DNA of 64,000 nucleotides, from assembly GCA_023238725.1 (NCBI GenBank), contig CM041553.1:22270001-22334000 (forward strand), written 5' to 3'. This stretch comes from Scortum barcoo. Taxonomy: Eukaryota > Chordata > Actinopteri > Centrarchiformes > Terapontidae. Shown one piece after another: positions 24,901-38,653 of the stretch (its first letter is position 1; every line of letters begins with the position of its first letter). The notes beneath the pieces are model-generated. The model was not told the DNA's origin. It worked only from the letters and a program-made list of their open reading frames with translations, and did no database searches. A program made the translations under genes and the position numbers.

Positions 24901-27503
24901 TCACCCCAAAGAAAGAGCAACTTATCCCAAGCTAGTCAGAAAAGCATTTTAGAGCAGCTCTCATAAATAAAGCATAACTTTATAACTATTATCTAAGGAC
25001 GGTGGCTGGAAATGCCGCTTGTGTCTGATAAGAACAGACAGGTGGTCTTTAGAGGGCCAGGCTGACTAAAAGTGAAATGGAGAAAAAGTGATTCATAAAA
25101 GCAGCGATCCAAACACGCCCTTAGGCACTTGTTGTACTGGTGAATATCGTTTTTAACTGTTTTCACTTCACAACTAACAGGATGCCTTTTTTGAACCATC
25201 AGATCACTGGCATAAATTTTTCATGAGGAAATGAGGACAAACTTTGTAGTATCTGCTTAAATCGCTGCTGTGTTTGATCAATTATCCGGAGGCAGCAGCA
25301 ACAGAGTAAATGTAAATGAAAAATGACACCATTCATCACTTCGAGTAAAGATATTGCTTTTATGTTGCGTTTGGGTGAGTTTGTGTGCTTACTCGCTGAC
25401 TGCTCAACAGACTGCGACTGCTCCAAGAGATGCTCCTTGGCTTTTACCGACTGGGACAGCACAGTGGCCAGGAGCTAAAATAAAAACACAAAAAATACGC
25501 TCTTACACTCACAAACACACACGCGGGTACACACACACACTCACAAAACGAAACATTTACTCAAGCATAATCATTCAAATCCCTGAGGAGCCTTGTGACT
25601 CAGCTCAGTGGACGAAGTGTAAATATAAGAGACAGATTCTGGCTTGTGACCCTTTTCCTCCTGCATTTCTTGCAGCTGACCAAAACTGATGCAACAGAGA
25701 TATGACAATAAATACTTCAAAATGTTCACCCAGCATAATATGAGAACGCCATCCTATTTGGCTAATAACAAATTTAGTATTTAAGGTGCTATTTAAAAAT
25801 AGAGGTGTTATATTTGGTGATGAAATTAAATTTAGAATGTGCTAATGGTGTTAGAGAGAAGCCCTGCAGGGTGACATCACAGTTATAAAATGAAAGCATA
25901 CTAGAAAAAGTTGTGGGTTGGGGTGGGGGGTGGGGGGATACGGATAATCTGTTTTCTTACAGACACACAATACTTGTGAAATAACTGATGCGTCATTTTC
26001 AAAGATTAATACACAGTCTAAGAAAAGTAATATAAAAACTGCAGAATTTATCTGTTAGTCTGCCCTGTCAAAAAAGGTTAATCTTACAGTATGACTGATA
26101 AAAAGGACAAAATGAAGGAGGCCACCATACTTTAGCACCTGGTCTGCTGTTGAAGAACAGCAATGCATATTGCTCCAACGGAAGAGCAAAGTGAGCAGGA
26201 AACAGAATTGTGGTTTCTGAGACTTTGTGTTTATTTCCTGAAAATGTTTTGCCATTTCCAAGAAATGACGTGCTTGTTGTTTTGTAAAAGATCCAGCAGC
26301 AACGCTATGTAAACACATGCACACACATGCGTACAAAAAACGAAAGGAAGGTGTCTCTTACCTTTACCCCTTCGGCCTGTGCGTGCAGGCCCGGAGCATT
26401 AAGGCCGTGTGTGTTGACTCCTGGGGTGCTTGCCGGGTGTGGACTGGGTGCAGGAGTGGTCAGCACATGTGTGTTTCCAGAGCTCTGCAAGCTGCTGGAT
26501 GACCGAACACTGCCAATGCTGCCCACACTGCCACTGCGCTCACCACCTCCACACACAAACATCGCAGGATGCGGCGTTATATACGAGACATTCCTCAAAT
26601 ACGAACTTTCACACTGAAAACACACCCATGAGTTTACCTGCCAGCGGTTTGCGTAGCACCCAGATATCCTCACTCGTGCTGCTTTGCTGTCCGAGAGTTG
26701 GAGAGCCCTGAGGACTTGGCTCTGCAGTCCGCGAACCTGTCACCCACAAAACACACACACACACTTGTTACTGCCACTATTTCAGTATATTTTTGAATGA
26801 AGTTCTTATAAGTAAATAATCCACAGCTAGACAGACCCTTATGATATGTGTATAATATAGTAGTATATACTGTAGATACTGTATAGTGTATATATTATAC
26901 AGTATATATAGTATATAAATGTGTTTAACTCTTAAATGAAGTCCATCAAAAACTCAGGCTCACAGATACACTCACTCACCTACAAAGTCATAAAATCAAA
27001 TTTACTCATAGTGGTTGCCCCTCCTCCTAATCCTTTTGTACCACATACACTTAGGCCTGTACTGTTCAACACACAATGACTTTATTTAAAGTAAAACATC
27101 ATATAATGATTTGTAATAGTAATATTTAAGATCAATAACAAGATATGTATATGAAATGATGAATAAGGCTCTCAAATGTTCAATTTTCTCAAATATGTAC
27201 AGTATGTGAAATTATAAAATTTGTTCCTTCAATATGAGCAGTTCAGTTCACTTCCCTCACATTACAAGAAGTAACTTCAATATCACAGAATTGAACAAAT
27301 GCATTTTAAAAACAGACAGACAATGTCCTGGTCAATTAGGAAAATCCATACATTTATCTCTGGATCGTTTCCACATATTTTTTTATTTTTAAAAAAATAG
27401 CTTCTGGCAGCAGAAGTCTATCAGCATGACACCTCAAGGAGTGAGTGGTTGAATATATATGTTTTTGTCTTTCTTTCTCTATATATCTATCTCTCTTTCC
27501 CTC

Positions 27504-27543
<40 letters not shown>

Positions 27544-30500
27544 ACTGACATAAATGTAAACATATACACACACACAGTCACTCACAAACATGTATATAGT
27601 TTATATGTAGCTGTAGTGAAGTGCTGGAACAAGCAGATAGATATTATATTATATATGTGGTTTTATCAAACAGCATGGAAAGGATGCTTATCTGTGAGTT
27701 AAAGTGACACTACAGTATGTACCTGTCTGACTCTGCTGCTCCTGAGAAGTGGAGAGAGGAGGAGGAGGAGGAGGAGGAGGAGGAGGAGGACAGAGGAGAG
27801 GAGTAGACAGAGAAGGAGGAGAGATGGGAAGAGGAACGTACCCAAATGAGGAGAACCGAGGGAGGGACTGTGTGTTGGGGTGAGAGGATGGAGGGGGAGG
27901 CAGATGCAGGGGGAGGACTTTGGAGGGGGGGTATGGAGTGTCCGTTGACCGAAGCAATGGGACAGGGGTTGGGCCTGCGGAGCAGGAGGGTGTGGCACTG
28001 CTGGGAGGGGGAGTGACCTGGACACAAGCCAGGAGGAAGGAGGTGCAAAACAACAACAACAACACAACAACAACAACTGATCAGTCAACTTGAAACAAAA
28101 CAAATCTAATCAAATCTGAAAAATGTATAAAATAATAACTGATTAAAATCAAAATATGAGAAAAGAATACATCCATATATCCACAGGGAATATATCTCTA
28201 TAAATTAAAATATAATATCACTACAGCAATAAAGCATACAAACAATATGAACAGAAGCATCACCATCTAAAGCAGGCTGGGTTTATCAAGGAGGGAGGGT
28301 GACAGAGGGAGCAGAAGTATAGAGGAACAGAGGGGGGGTCGACAGCCAGTAGGGGACAGTATCTGATCAATGGAGATGATTGACAGGTCGGGAAAAACAG
28401 ATGGGCTGCCAAAAGAGGCCGATGATGTTGCAGCTAGCTACAACTAATGATCAGCTATAGCTAGAGAACAGCTGCTGAATTCACACACACGCACCACAAA
28501 GCACATACATCCTCCCACACACACACACACACACACACACAGCTGTGATGTGGGTGGTCACCTGCCCTCTTGATGACTTCCACCATGTTGGAGGGGAAGT
28601 AGCCCACGCGGTCATTTCCTGTGCGGTTGTCGTGAATGCAGCCTTTCCACCGTCCATCAGAGTGCTGCTCTAACACCTGTCAACACACGCATGCATTTTT
28701 CAAAATAAAATTACAACATGCTTACACATTTAAAACAATAAGTGGGTTGCACAAGCCAGACATAAATTCACTAGGTTTCTGAACACTGGGTCTAAAGGAC
28801 TAAACAGTGCTGGGGTTTGCTTTGGCTGAATTTGTGTTGCATCATCTGCTAACTAAAGTCCATCACCAGAGCCGCTGTCTGGTCTTCTCTCAGTGAGTAA
28901 GTCTCCTTGCAGAGGGGAGTTAAATTGAGGGAACATGTAACCCAATGTGAGGTAAAACACTACCGCCTTTGTCCACAGGGACCGTCAAAATCAACAAAAT
29001 TCAACATTGAGCTGCTTTAAATAATTAGTCACAATTGTTTTATGTTTGTTAGTTAGAATTATGTACCGTGATAATGTCTCCAGCCTTGATATTGAGGCTG
29101 GTAAGGTCGTAGTTGTTGCAGTAATCCTTCAGTGCCCGCACCTGCATTGCAGCCGAAGCATCTACAAGACATTAAGTACAGAGCGAGTAAGGAGACAAGT
29201 AGAGCACTGTTTGCTTCTGTGCTGCTGTTGGATGTTGAAAGAAAATCTCAGTGTTTGACAAACTATTCCGCTCTACTCCACCATACGTTCAGACTATTAA
29301 TGTTTAAATAAGGACACGACTTCTTTGTAAATGAATCACTGATATTGAAGCTGTTTTTGCTTAATTCTCAGGTTCCCTTCAACAATGCTCATGCAATTTA
29401 TATTAAAAGATCACACGTAGAGGTGATAAAAATGAGAAAAGACAGAAAATAGTGTGGAAGTGAAAATACAATTATAATAAAATATATTGTACATATAAAA
29501 TAGAAAATACCGCGGTAGGAAGGTGAACAGTGATAAAATAAATAAAGTGTAATGTAGACGGGTTGTGAAATAGTAAATCGGTAAGAATCAGAATACCGGT
29601 AAGAACAGGATGTAGGATGTGGTGATGTATCGTATCAATATTAGTGGTGACTTGATATTGTGATGCTGTGTGTTTGCACTTATGAACTCACCTCTCAGTA
29701 GCTGTTTGATCTCCCGGCTGGCCTGCGTGGTGGTGAACTGGTTAACGATGTCCAGGGCCGTTTGGCTCAGAGTGTTTCTCACTCCTGCGCTGATGCCACT
29801 CTGGATAGAAGTGGAGAAGAAAAATTATTAAAGCTGCACTGTGAAACTGTGTCACGCTGGGTTCATAACAGGGATACACCATGCATTCAGTGTCTGTCGG
29901 GCTCTCTGTGCACACCTGCTGCTAGCATTTGCTGTGCGCGCTGCCTCAGTAGTAACATCAAAAGTGAAGAGAGAGAGGACACTGAAAGCAGGCCCAGTAT
30001 TCGTCTGAATGTGACAAAAGGATTAAAAGACAAAACAGAGCTGGTTTGAATGTTGCATGACAGGTAGGATGCTCGCCCGTCTGTCAGTTTTATGTAACGA
30101 GCTAACATATCCCGCAGCTTAGTGGGATGAATGCCAAGTGCTGAGGTGTAAACTTGCTCAGCTGTGGAGAGGGAGGCAGCTTTAACAACAGTTGCTTTTG
30201 TAAACACATTAAACAGACAGACAGAGAGACAGGTGGGCAGATAGACTTACATCCAGCAGAAGGCGTACTACCTCTGTCTTCCCACAGAGGGCTGCCTGAT
30301 GTAGCGCTGTGCCAGACTCGGACTGTCTGTTGATATCTATGCCAGCCTGAATCAGCAACCTGCAGTGCAAAATAATATTCACTTTATTGAAATAACATCT
30401 TTCATAACATCATTTTATCAAAGTGCTAATGCAGAACAATAGAAATGATAAAAAGAAGTAAAGATCAAATCTGTACAATACAGTACACATAAATGCAAGT

Positions 30501-31746
30501 CAACTTTGTTAAAGACTTTGACTGGACAAAGAACTACGTAGACTTTTATGTGCTTTAGATCATAAGAGAATAAAGATCACAATCATGACCCTGGAGCTAA
30601 GGTTAGATTAGATGAGTGAGTCAGATGGACAGACAGGCAGATAGATAGAGATGCTATAAGGCTGAGAGAAGGAGCCTGAAACAACAAGTTTTTCATACCG
30701 AATGACATCGATGTGTCCGTTCTTGGCAGCGAGATGCAAAGGTGACACTCCGTTGGGGTCGGAGGGTTTCGGTTCCAGCATCGCTGCGCACATGTTACTG
30801 CTGAGCAGGAGCTGGACCACCTAAAAAACACAGACACAGACACACAGCGTTTTCATGTAAATTATGGAGTCATTTCCCAAAGTCAAGCTTGTATGTATGC
30901 TGCTCCCACAGTGAGAAACACTCTGCAAAATTACTGCAGAAACATTTCTGCTCTCCCTGGTCATATTTTGGTTTTCCTTATTTTTATGGACTGTATGGGT
31001 TGTTTTAAGGTGGTTTTGTGTTATCTGGCAGATCTTATACAGTATGCCTGTAAGTCACTGATATTGCAGTCTTTTCAGATCAGATTTTTTTCATTCATTT
31101 CTTCATTTTCTTGTGTTCTGTCTTTTTTTTAATTTGGTTACTTAGGTGGTTGTGTGTTGAGCTCCCGGTGCCACCGTAAATGAGGCTTTTCTGGTCAAAT
31201 AAAGAACTAAAAACTAAATGAAATAAAAATAAAAATGTATCTTAATGCACTCTTTGTAAGTTGGTGTATTTGTTTGGTTTTTAGTGAAATCCACTTACTC
31301 CAACACGTCCAAATTCACAGGCGAGGTCCAGTGGTGTCTTCCCAGCTGAGTCTGAGATACACGGGTTTGACTGGTGTTGAAGCAACATCTCCGACTGCAA
31401 CACACACACACACACACACACACAAATCTTACTGGCACTTCTGAATATCCTAGCTTGTTACAGCCATAAATCATGCATGCATCATCAGGCACACTTAACA
31501 GATAAACACACCTCACAAAAACACACACATGGCCACTGTACACATCAGAGAGCACACAAACACCCGCAGCACACACAAAACACAGTTACCCCATCATAGT
31601 GTCCGTGCTGAGCTGATAGGTGGAGAGGGATCTGTCCTTCATCTGACTGTCCGTTGACTGACGAGCCTGCCTTCAGCAGCATTTTCATTGGTTCAGTCTT
31701 CCCCTGCCATGCAGCGTAATGCAGAGGACGCATCCCTACACAAAAC

Positions 31747-31777
<31 letters not shown>

Positions 31778-34700
31778 CACACAAAAACACACAAAGATGA
31801 CAGCACCATAAAACACAGACATACAAGACCCCACAAGCACATGCACACATACAGAAAAATGAGAATATAAAGACACATGAATGCATGCAAGGACATAGAC
31901 TCTGTTACTGATATTTTTATTGACAGACCAGTTTGTCAACCATCCAGCAGGCAAAAATACATTTTACAGAAGAATCACTAAATTCAGTTATTAAACTTAC
32001 AAATTGACTCCATTGTGGTTATTACCATCTTAGAACCAAGCAGGGATTGCCAATTCAGCTGAAAATATAGAGCTAAAAAAATTAGCTGATTTAGAGAAAA
32101 TAAATTGGCAACTGATGGTCGATGGTCAACTCCTCAAATGTGAATTTTGTGTCTTAATAGTAAACCAGATATTTTTTGGGTTAAGAACAGTTGGTTGGAC
32201 ATTTTTGGTTGATAAAATATGCCTTGGCAGCTTGTGATGGACGTTTTTGCTATTTTCTTACTCTTAATCTGTGGACCAGTCCATAGTGGATGGATTAATC
32301 GATCAGTAAAATAATTAATCCCGACAATAGTCATTAGTAGCAGCCCTAATGTGAAGGCAATTTTTGCACACATCTCTGTAATATCAGTCTTACTTCAGCA
32401 ACAGATTTTAGGCACAGACTCTCAGTGTTCCTTCCTGGAAATGCGGTCTTATTTTGGTTGACATGCTTGTAACCCTTTGTGACCCTGAAAATATTGTTTG
32501 TGCAAGCATTATAGTCAGGGGACACTGCAGACAAAGTGCTTTAAGACAAAGGGCACGACAAGAAATCCCCTATCAGCAGCTCAACAAGACCAAAGAGAAC
32601 TCTGCAGGAAACTGGGAACTGCAGCTCACTCCTGGAGCCATGCAGGAAATGCAGGGTGATGCAAAGTCCACCTAAGCACAGCACAGAAATTCACCACTGA
32701 GTTATTACCAGTGCCTCTAAGGAGAAGACTAAATGAGGTTTAAAATAAGATTTAAAAAACTTTGTAGTAGTTGCTGCAAGGAGCAATGAGCATGCTTCTC
32801 ATGGCAGCAGCTCAAGACCCCCAGTCCTGATACCAGCGATGAGCCACATCGTCAGACTGAATAAAGTGGCCCTCCAGGCCTGGTTGGCATGAGAGAGTCC
32901 TGACTCAGAAGAGAGGTGCTGGCACAATAAAGAAACACAGCAGCTGTAGGAGTTACAGAAGCTTAAATAGAGTATGTGATGGGAAATAACTTTAAGGCCA
33001 ACCTCAAAGAGCTTCTAGAAAGTGTTTTAGGGGTTCGCAAAGAGAACGACTTCACCCACACTGCGCAGGAACAAAGAGAGACACTGAACTTGACTTGTTT
33101 GAAGATGGGAGAACTCTTGATATAATGGCCTTTGCCTCAATTCAGGAGGATTGCTGGAGGTGATATGAGCCCATTTTCTTTCCGGTGCTCAGTGTGGTAG
33201 TTCATCTTGAAACTCTTGATAGCTCAGTCCCTGAGATATTTGGATTCATAAGTCCCATGTGAACTACAGGAATAGTTTCATTTGGCAATGTGTGCATCAT
33301 GACCAGGTCAGAGAAAAGTGGAAATATTTTTTTTTTGCAACAATAACAATAACAAAATCTCAGACTTTTCATAATAATAAACAAATGTTTGATTTGGGAA
33401 ATACCCTTAACTTTTTCTCTGGCAGAGTTACATATTTGCCTGTCGCCTTCTCTATTTATGTTTTTTGGGACAGGATACAAAGCCCAGGCCTACAGGATGT
33501 CCAGGTCAGCAACCACAAGTTGGCATGTTGCATGAGAACATTTTGTAGCTGAGCATGACAAAGCCTGGATGAGGATCAGAACTTTCAAGTCTGAGGAAAC
33601 GGTTCTCCTTCTTCCATCTGGGCAATGGTCAAATCTGAAGCCTGCAATAATGGATTTCTTGTCCACTTGGAAACAAGCAGTCAAGAGAACAATGACATAT
33701 TTATGTTGATATGTCCAATAAGTCCAATGGTCACTCTACTTTTATCTCTTTTTTACCTCCACAACCTTTTATATCTGTCTCTTTAGCTTCTAAATGCTCC
33801 ATCGGTTGGTCATGAATTTTGTCAGCGCAGTAGGTTCGGTAGGACCTGGAGCAATGGATTAAGGTTCCCCTACTACCTCCACCAGCTGAGGAGGTCGGCC
33901 CACATGGTAGGGATCCCTGCCAGTTGTCCACCTCTATTTAGAGACATACTGGGCATGGAGAGTAGAGGCAATGGGCCTACATCCTGAAGGGATTATATCT
34001 CCCATCTGGCCTGAGATTTCTTCTTATTCCTTCTGGAATCTGCCAGTATGAGCTGGAGATATTTGCTGCTCTGCTTCCTCTTGGCTCCAAGTCCTGCAGC
34101 CATGAAGCAGTCCTCCTCTATTGTCTATTGTTTGCTGTGCACACAAATCTGTCACTCCTCATAAACACTACATACTACTTTTTATTGCGTTTCCAACCAG
34201 CTCTCTCTTTATTACATAAGATGGTGTTATTGGTCACACAGGGAAAGGCGGAAAGATGTATTTGTTTTCCGGTTGTTTTTTTTTTTGTGTGATTGTTTTG
34301 TTTTCTGGCCAGCTGTGTGTGTTTTGTTCCCATTTTGTGGTAACACAGTGAGTTGTGAGGACACTCCTGTATTCTCCTGTATGTATGTGTGTTTTTACCT
34401 TTATGGTCTTTAATATCCACTGCCGCCTGGGCCTCCAGCAGCAGAGAGATCAGCTCCTTGTTACCACTTAGAGCAGCATGGTGCAGCGGTGACAACCTTC
34501 ACACAGACACAGATTAGGTTTAAAAATACACATATTCGTAGATGTAGTGTAAAACCAGAGCATAACTTTGCTGAAATAATCTTCAGCGTAGAGCAGCTCC
34601 ACCCCTCAGCTCTGTGCGAGCAACGGGAGGGGGCATATGACCTACTTCCATTAATAAGCAATCTCTCTACCCCGCAGCCGAGCGTACACACAGCGCCGCT

Positions 34701-36726
34701 CTGTGTGTGTGTGTGTCTAATGGATCCCTGGTGAATATAAGGGCCGGGCCCTGGAGTCAAATCAACGAATCATCAGTCATTACACAAGGAGCTGAGTCCA
34801 ATTATCTGATTCCAATCAACATAATAAAAAGATCTTTGTTATCTGATGGAGCCAAATGGAACACGATCACAAACCAAGCATGTGCACATGAAAAGCTTAA
34901 CCAATCATGAGTCTAAATATAGCCAAAATCCATAGTTGTACATTTGGAGTTGATTAGGGAAATCAAGAGCTGGGAAATGTTGGCTTTCCTTTAAGGTAAT
35001 TACAGTCTTTAGATTAGAGCTCTTCAGCTGGCTGCGTGTTTCAAAGATAGATTTAAGCTGTGAGTGATGTGTAAAATGATATAGCTGATAGTGTATCTCA
35101 GATTTTTTTCCCCTTTCTGTTTGCCCCTGAGTGATCAAAACCTGTATCAGCTGCAGAGAAAAGTTAAAGAGGCTTGTCTGAATTTGGTGTTTTGCGACGT
35201 CACCGGTTCCTGGAGCACACCTGTACATCGCTTCAGCAAGGTAAGAAATTAAACCTCTTGAGGCCAGGATAAACAACATTTTCTGGTGGTATTAAATTAA
35301 AGTTGATATGTTGGACTTCTTAGCAGTTAACAGTTGCTTATCTACACATCCAGCTTTTATGGAGCAACATTATCAGACATTTAGAGTCTGGCCACTGGTG
35401 AATTCAAGACTAATATTCAAGCTCAGATTTGCCATCTATCAACTCCTAAGAGAAATATCTTGCTCTTCAGCTGTTACATGCTCCACCAGTTACTCACTAA
35501 CTTAGTGAGCTCAGCACCAGACAATGGACAAAAGGGCCATTGTCTGGTGCTGAGCAGGTTGTGCTCAGTTGCTTTTTCTCTCAACCAAAACAGTAAAGTT
35601 GTCACCGAACAGCAAAGCCAATTGGCGCGGCAGATTAAGGTGATATTTCTCTGTAGGTTCATTGCTGCTTTCAGGCTTCCCAGATGTTTTTCGTAATCAC
35701 TGACTTCCACATTACGAACCTCTGCCCTAAATACTATGTTGCCCCCTTGTAATATTATATGTAAACAAAGAAATATATTTCGAATATAATTAATTATTAT
35801 TATAATCTGAATCGGAGCATGACTCAGGGATTCAATTCTGTAGCTAGGGTGCATTGTAATGAATAACATTTGTTGTTTATGTCAAGGAGACATAAAGGAG
35901 GGAAAGAAGAGAGAAAAGGAGGCAGAGGATGGAGGAAATTAACCTAAAAAAAAGAAAAAAAAATATGACAATATGGAACAATGACAAGGAGAACGCGAAC
36001 AAAAAGTGCTGCAGCCCCTCACCCGTCGGCATCCTGGATGTTGACGTTCACCCGCTTTGCTGCTCCGAGGAGCTCTGAAACAGTCAGGGGGGAGCAGAGA
36101 ATGAGCAGGCAAAGAAGGGGACGAACAAAGTCATTAGTGAAACAGTCCAAAGTTAAATCTATTCAGGATTCAATGCATTCTCTCCTTGTACATATCCTAA
36201 AATTTCATTCCCTGCAGGTCGAGTTGACAGCTACACTTTCATAGCTGCGAGCGCGCTAAAGCAAGTTTCTTCACCGCAGCAACAACGAGAGAGGTCAAGG
36301 AGAAGCAACAAGATAAGGAAGACAAAGAGAGGTCAGTCGGGGAGACCTGTGAGGAATGTATACAAGCTCCATCTGTACTTTGACTATATCAATAAGACTG
36401 ATGTCAACATACAAGAAAAATATGCAATCTGTCTGTTTTTTTTCCACTGATAATACTTAATCATGTATGCACAAGTATTTTTGTTTATTCATGCATTTCA
36501 GTAGAGCAATTAAAATAAGTAAACTTGAGGGAACAGTTGAAGCTTTACAGTGATGAGAGATTACACCACTCCCACGTCTGTAAGCATGTTTGGGTGTATT
36601 TATGTGTCTGTGTGCATGTGATTGGTTGAATGTGCACATGTGTGTGTTTGTGATAACCTTGATCTTTGACAGGGGCATCAGATGGCATGGGAAGGAGCAC
36701 ACAGACGCAAAAAAAACAAAAAAATA

Positions 36727-36766
<40 letters not shown>

Positions 36767-38598
36767 AATGGGACACAGAAAAAGCGGCTTGTTTGTCTCT
36801 CTGCTTTAACTTTTTTTTTTTTTTTTTTTTTGGTCAAACCCTCATAATCCACAGGCCATAATCTGTAGCTGTTCTGTAATCTGGGGAAAAGCTTCTCCCT
36901 CTCTCCGCAGCTCTATCTGCACTTCATCCCTTCATCCTGCTCTCACACTCTAATTTTCCCTGTAATTTGCTAAAGAGCGCGTGCTGATTGGTAGCTCTGC
37001 TGTCTCTGTTTACACTCCTCGGCTGACATCACTCTCCTGCATGTCTGTGTGTGTGTCCGTGCACGTGCAGGTTCCCCCGATCTATCTTGGATTAAAACTA
37101 AGAACCATCCCTTCCCCCCGCACCCAGCAGATGAATCAATGAGCACAGATATCTGTGTCACTGTCAGAGAGCCACATGACCCCCGACTGCAAACTTATGA
37201 CAGGACCACGACATGCAGCGCCCCCACAATTATTCTACTATTCTCAAAGGATTATCCTTCTTTTACTACACGAAGTCTGGCTCATGGCATTACCAAATAA
37301 TGCTTCCTGTCTAACCCAAAACCACAATGTATATTTAATCAAATACTCCCGCGCAGCTAAGGTGGGCTGCCCTCAAACAACTCACCCTTTCTTTTGTTTC
37401 GGCAGTCACTGTGATTGCTCCACAAACAGATTTTTTTTAATTAATTCATAACCTTCTGCCTAATTGTATCATTTACTTAAATTTGTTGTCTTCCTTCTCA
37501 GACATGGACTGTTTGTTTAGGAGCATTACCATAATGTCTCTTAGACGGTGTCCTTGGACCAGAGTTCATAATTTTTTATGATAATTTCAGGTATAACACT
37601 GCAACAGAGCTCCGGTTACCATAGTAACCAATTCGATGTGGCAGTCTCACAGACTGTCAATCACTTGGCAGGGGTTTCTACCATATTATTTTGTGAAATC
37701 TCCCTAAAATTGTAGCTATTTTAGAGTGTATTTGACATGAAATCACATCATTCGTGTTTAATTTGAAAACTTTTCAGTCTTAATAGAGAGAACCAACAAG
37801 CTCGCAGCTACTGGCAAAGCAAACTGTCAGTGTAACACAGCAGAGTCCCAAACCTCAGGAGAGGTGAAGTGGAGGGTTTCTCAAGGGTTCTCATTACCAG
37901 AAATGTTCTGAAGTCCATTTTTCATCACCTATGACTTTGTCTGTCATCATGAATTTAGAGTTTCAGTGCAACATGCAGCCTAAAATAAATGCCATGGCTG
38001 GCATGACTTTTCTTTGTCTGCTTTCAGACGACTGCACACATATGTTACAGTGACTAGGCTCAGGGTCACAATATGGAAACAGTCCTCGAACTATATGGTA
38101 TTTTCATCAAAAGTACAAAATGACAGGAGAGCAAGACAATGAGATGTGAGTGCTGTAAAGGCTGGAATAAGAAAAGCAATTTGCAAACAATTTTAAGAAA
38201 GAGATCCGTCACTGTGGAGTCCTTCTGGAAATCGATGTGTTGTGGCTACCCAGCGGCAGTCTTGTATTCCTAATACCGACAATGCTTCTTCACCTTTCTG
38301 CACACCAAATATTTAACAGTCAGAGAAATATGTGGTCACGTGTTGATTTGCTCTGTAATGGCTGGACGCTGTGAGATTTTAAAAAGCAACCAAATATGTA
38401 ACAGAGAACAACAGAAAGACAATACACCATTGGCTTATTGTTAGTCACGAACGTCACCTACATTTTAATCTATGTGGCTTCTTTTTAAGGAGGGAAACAA
38501 ATAATGACAGAAAACGTTGATTACAATTTGCCCAAGCCCAAGTTAACCTGTTCATGAGCTTGTTTTGTCCAACTAACAGGAAACATATCCAAGTTAAG

Positions 38599-38653
<55 letters not shown>

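Noticed and set aside
27723..28017. Including this segment as a constitutive caskin1 exon
   Set aside because: Its 295-bp length breaks the frame, and the flanking exons join in phase and match the family without it.
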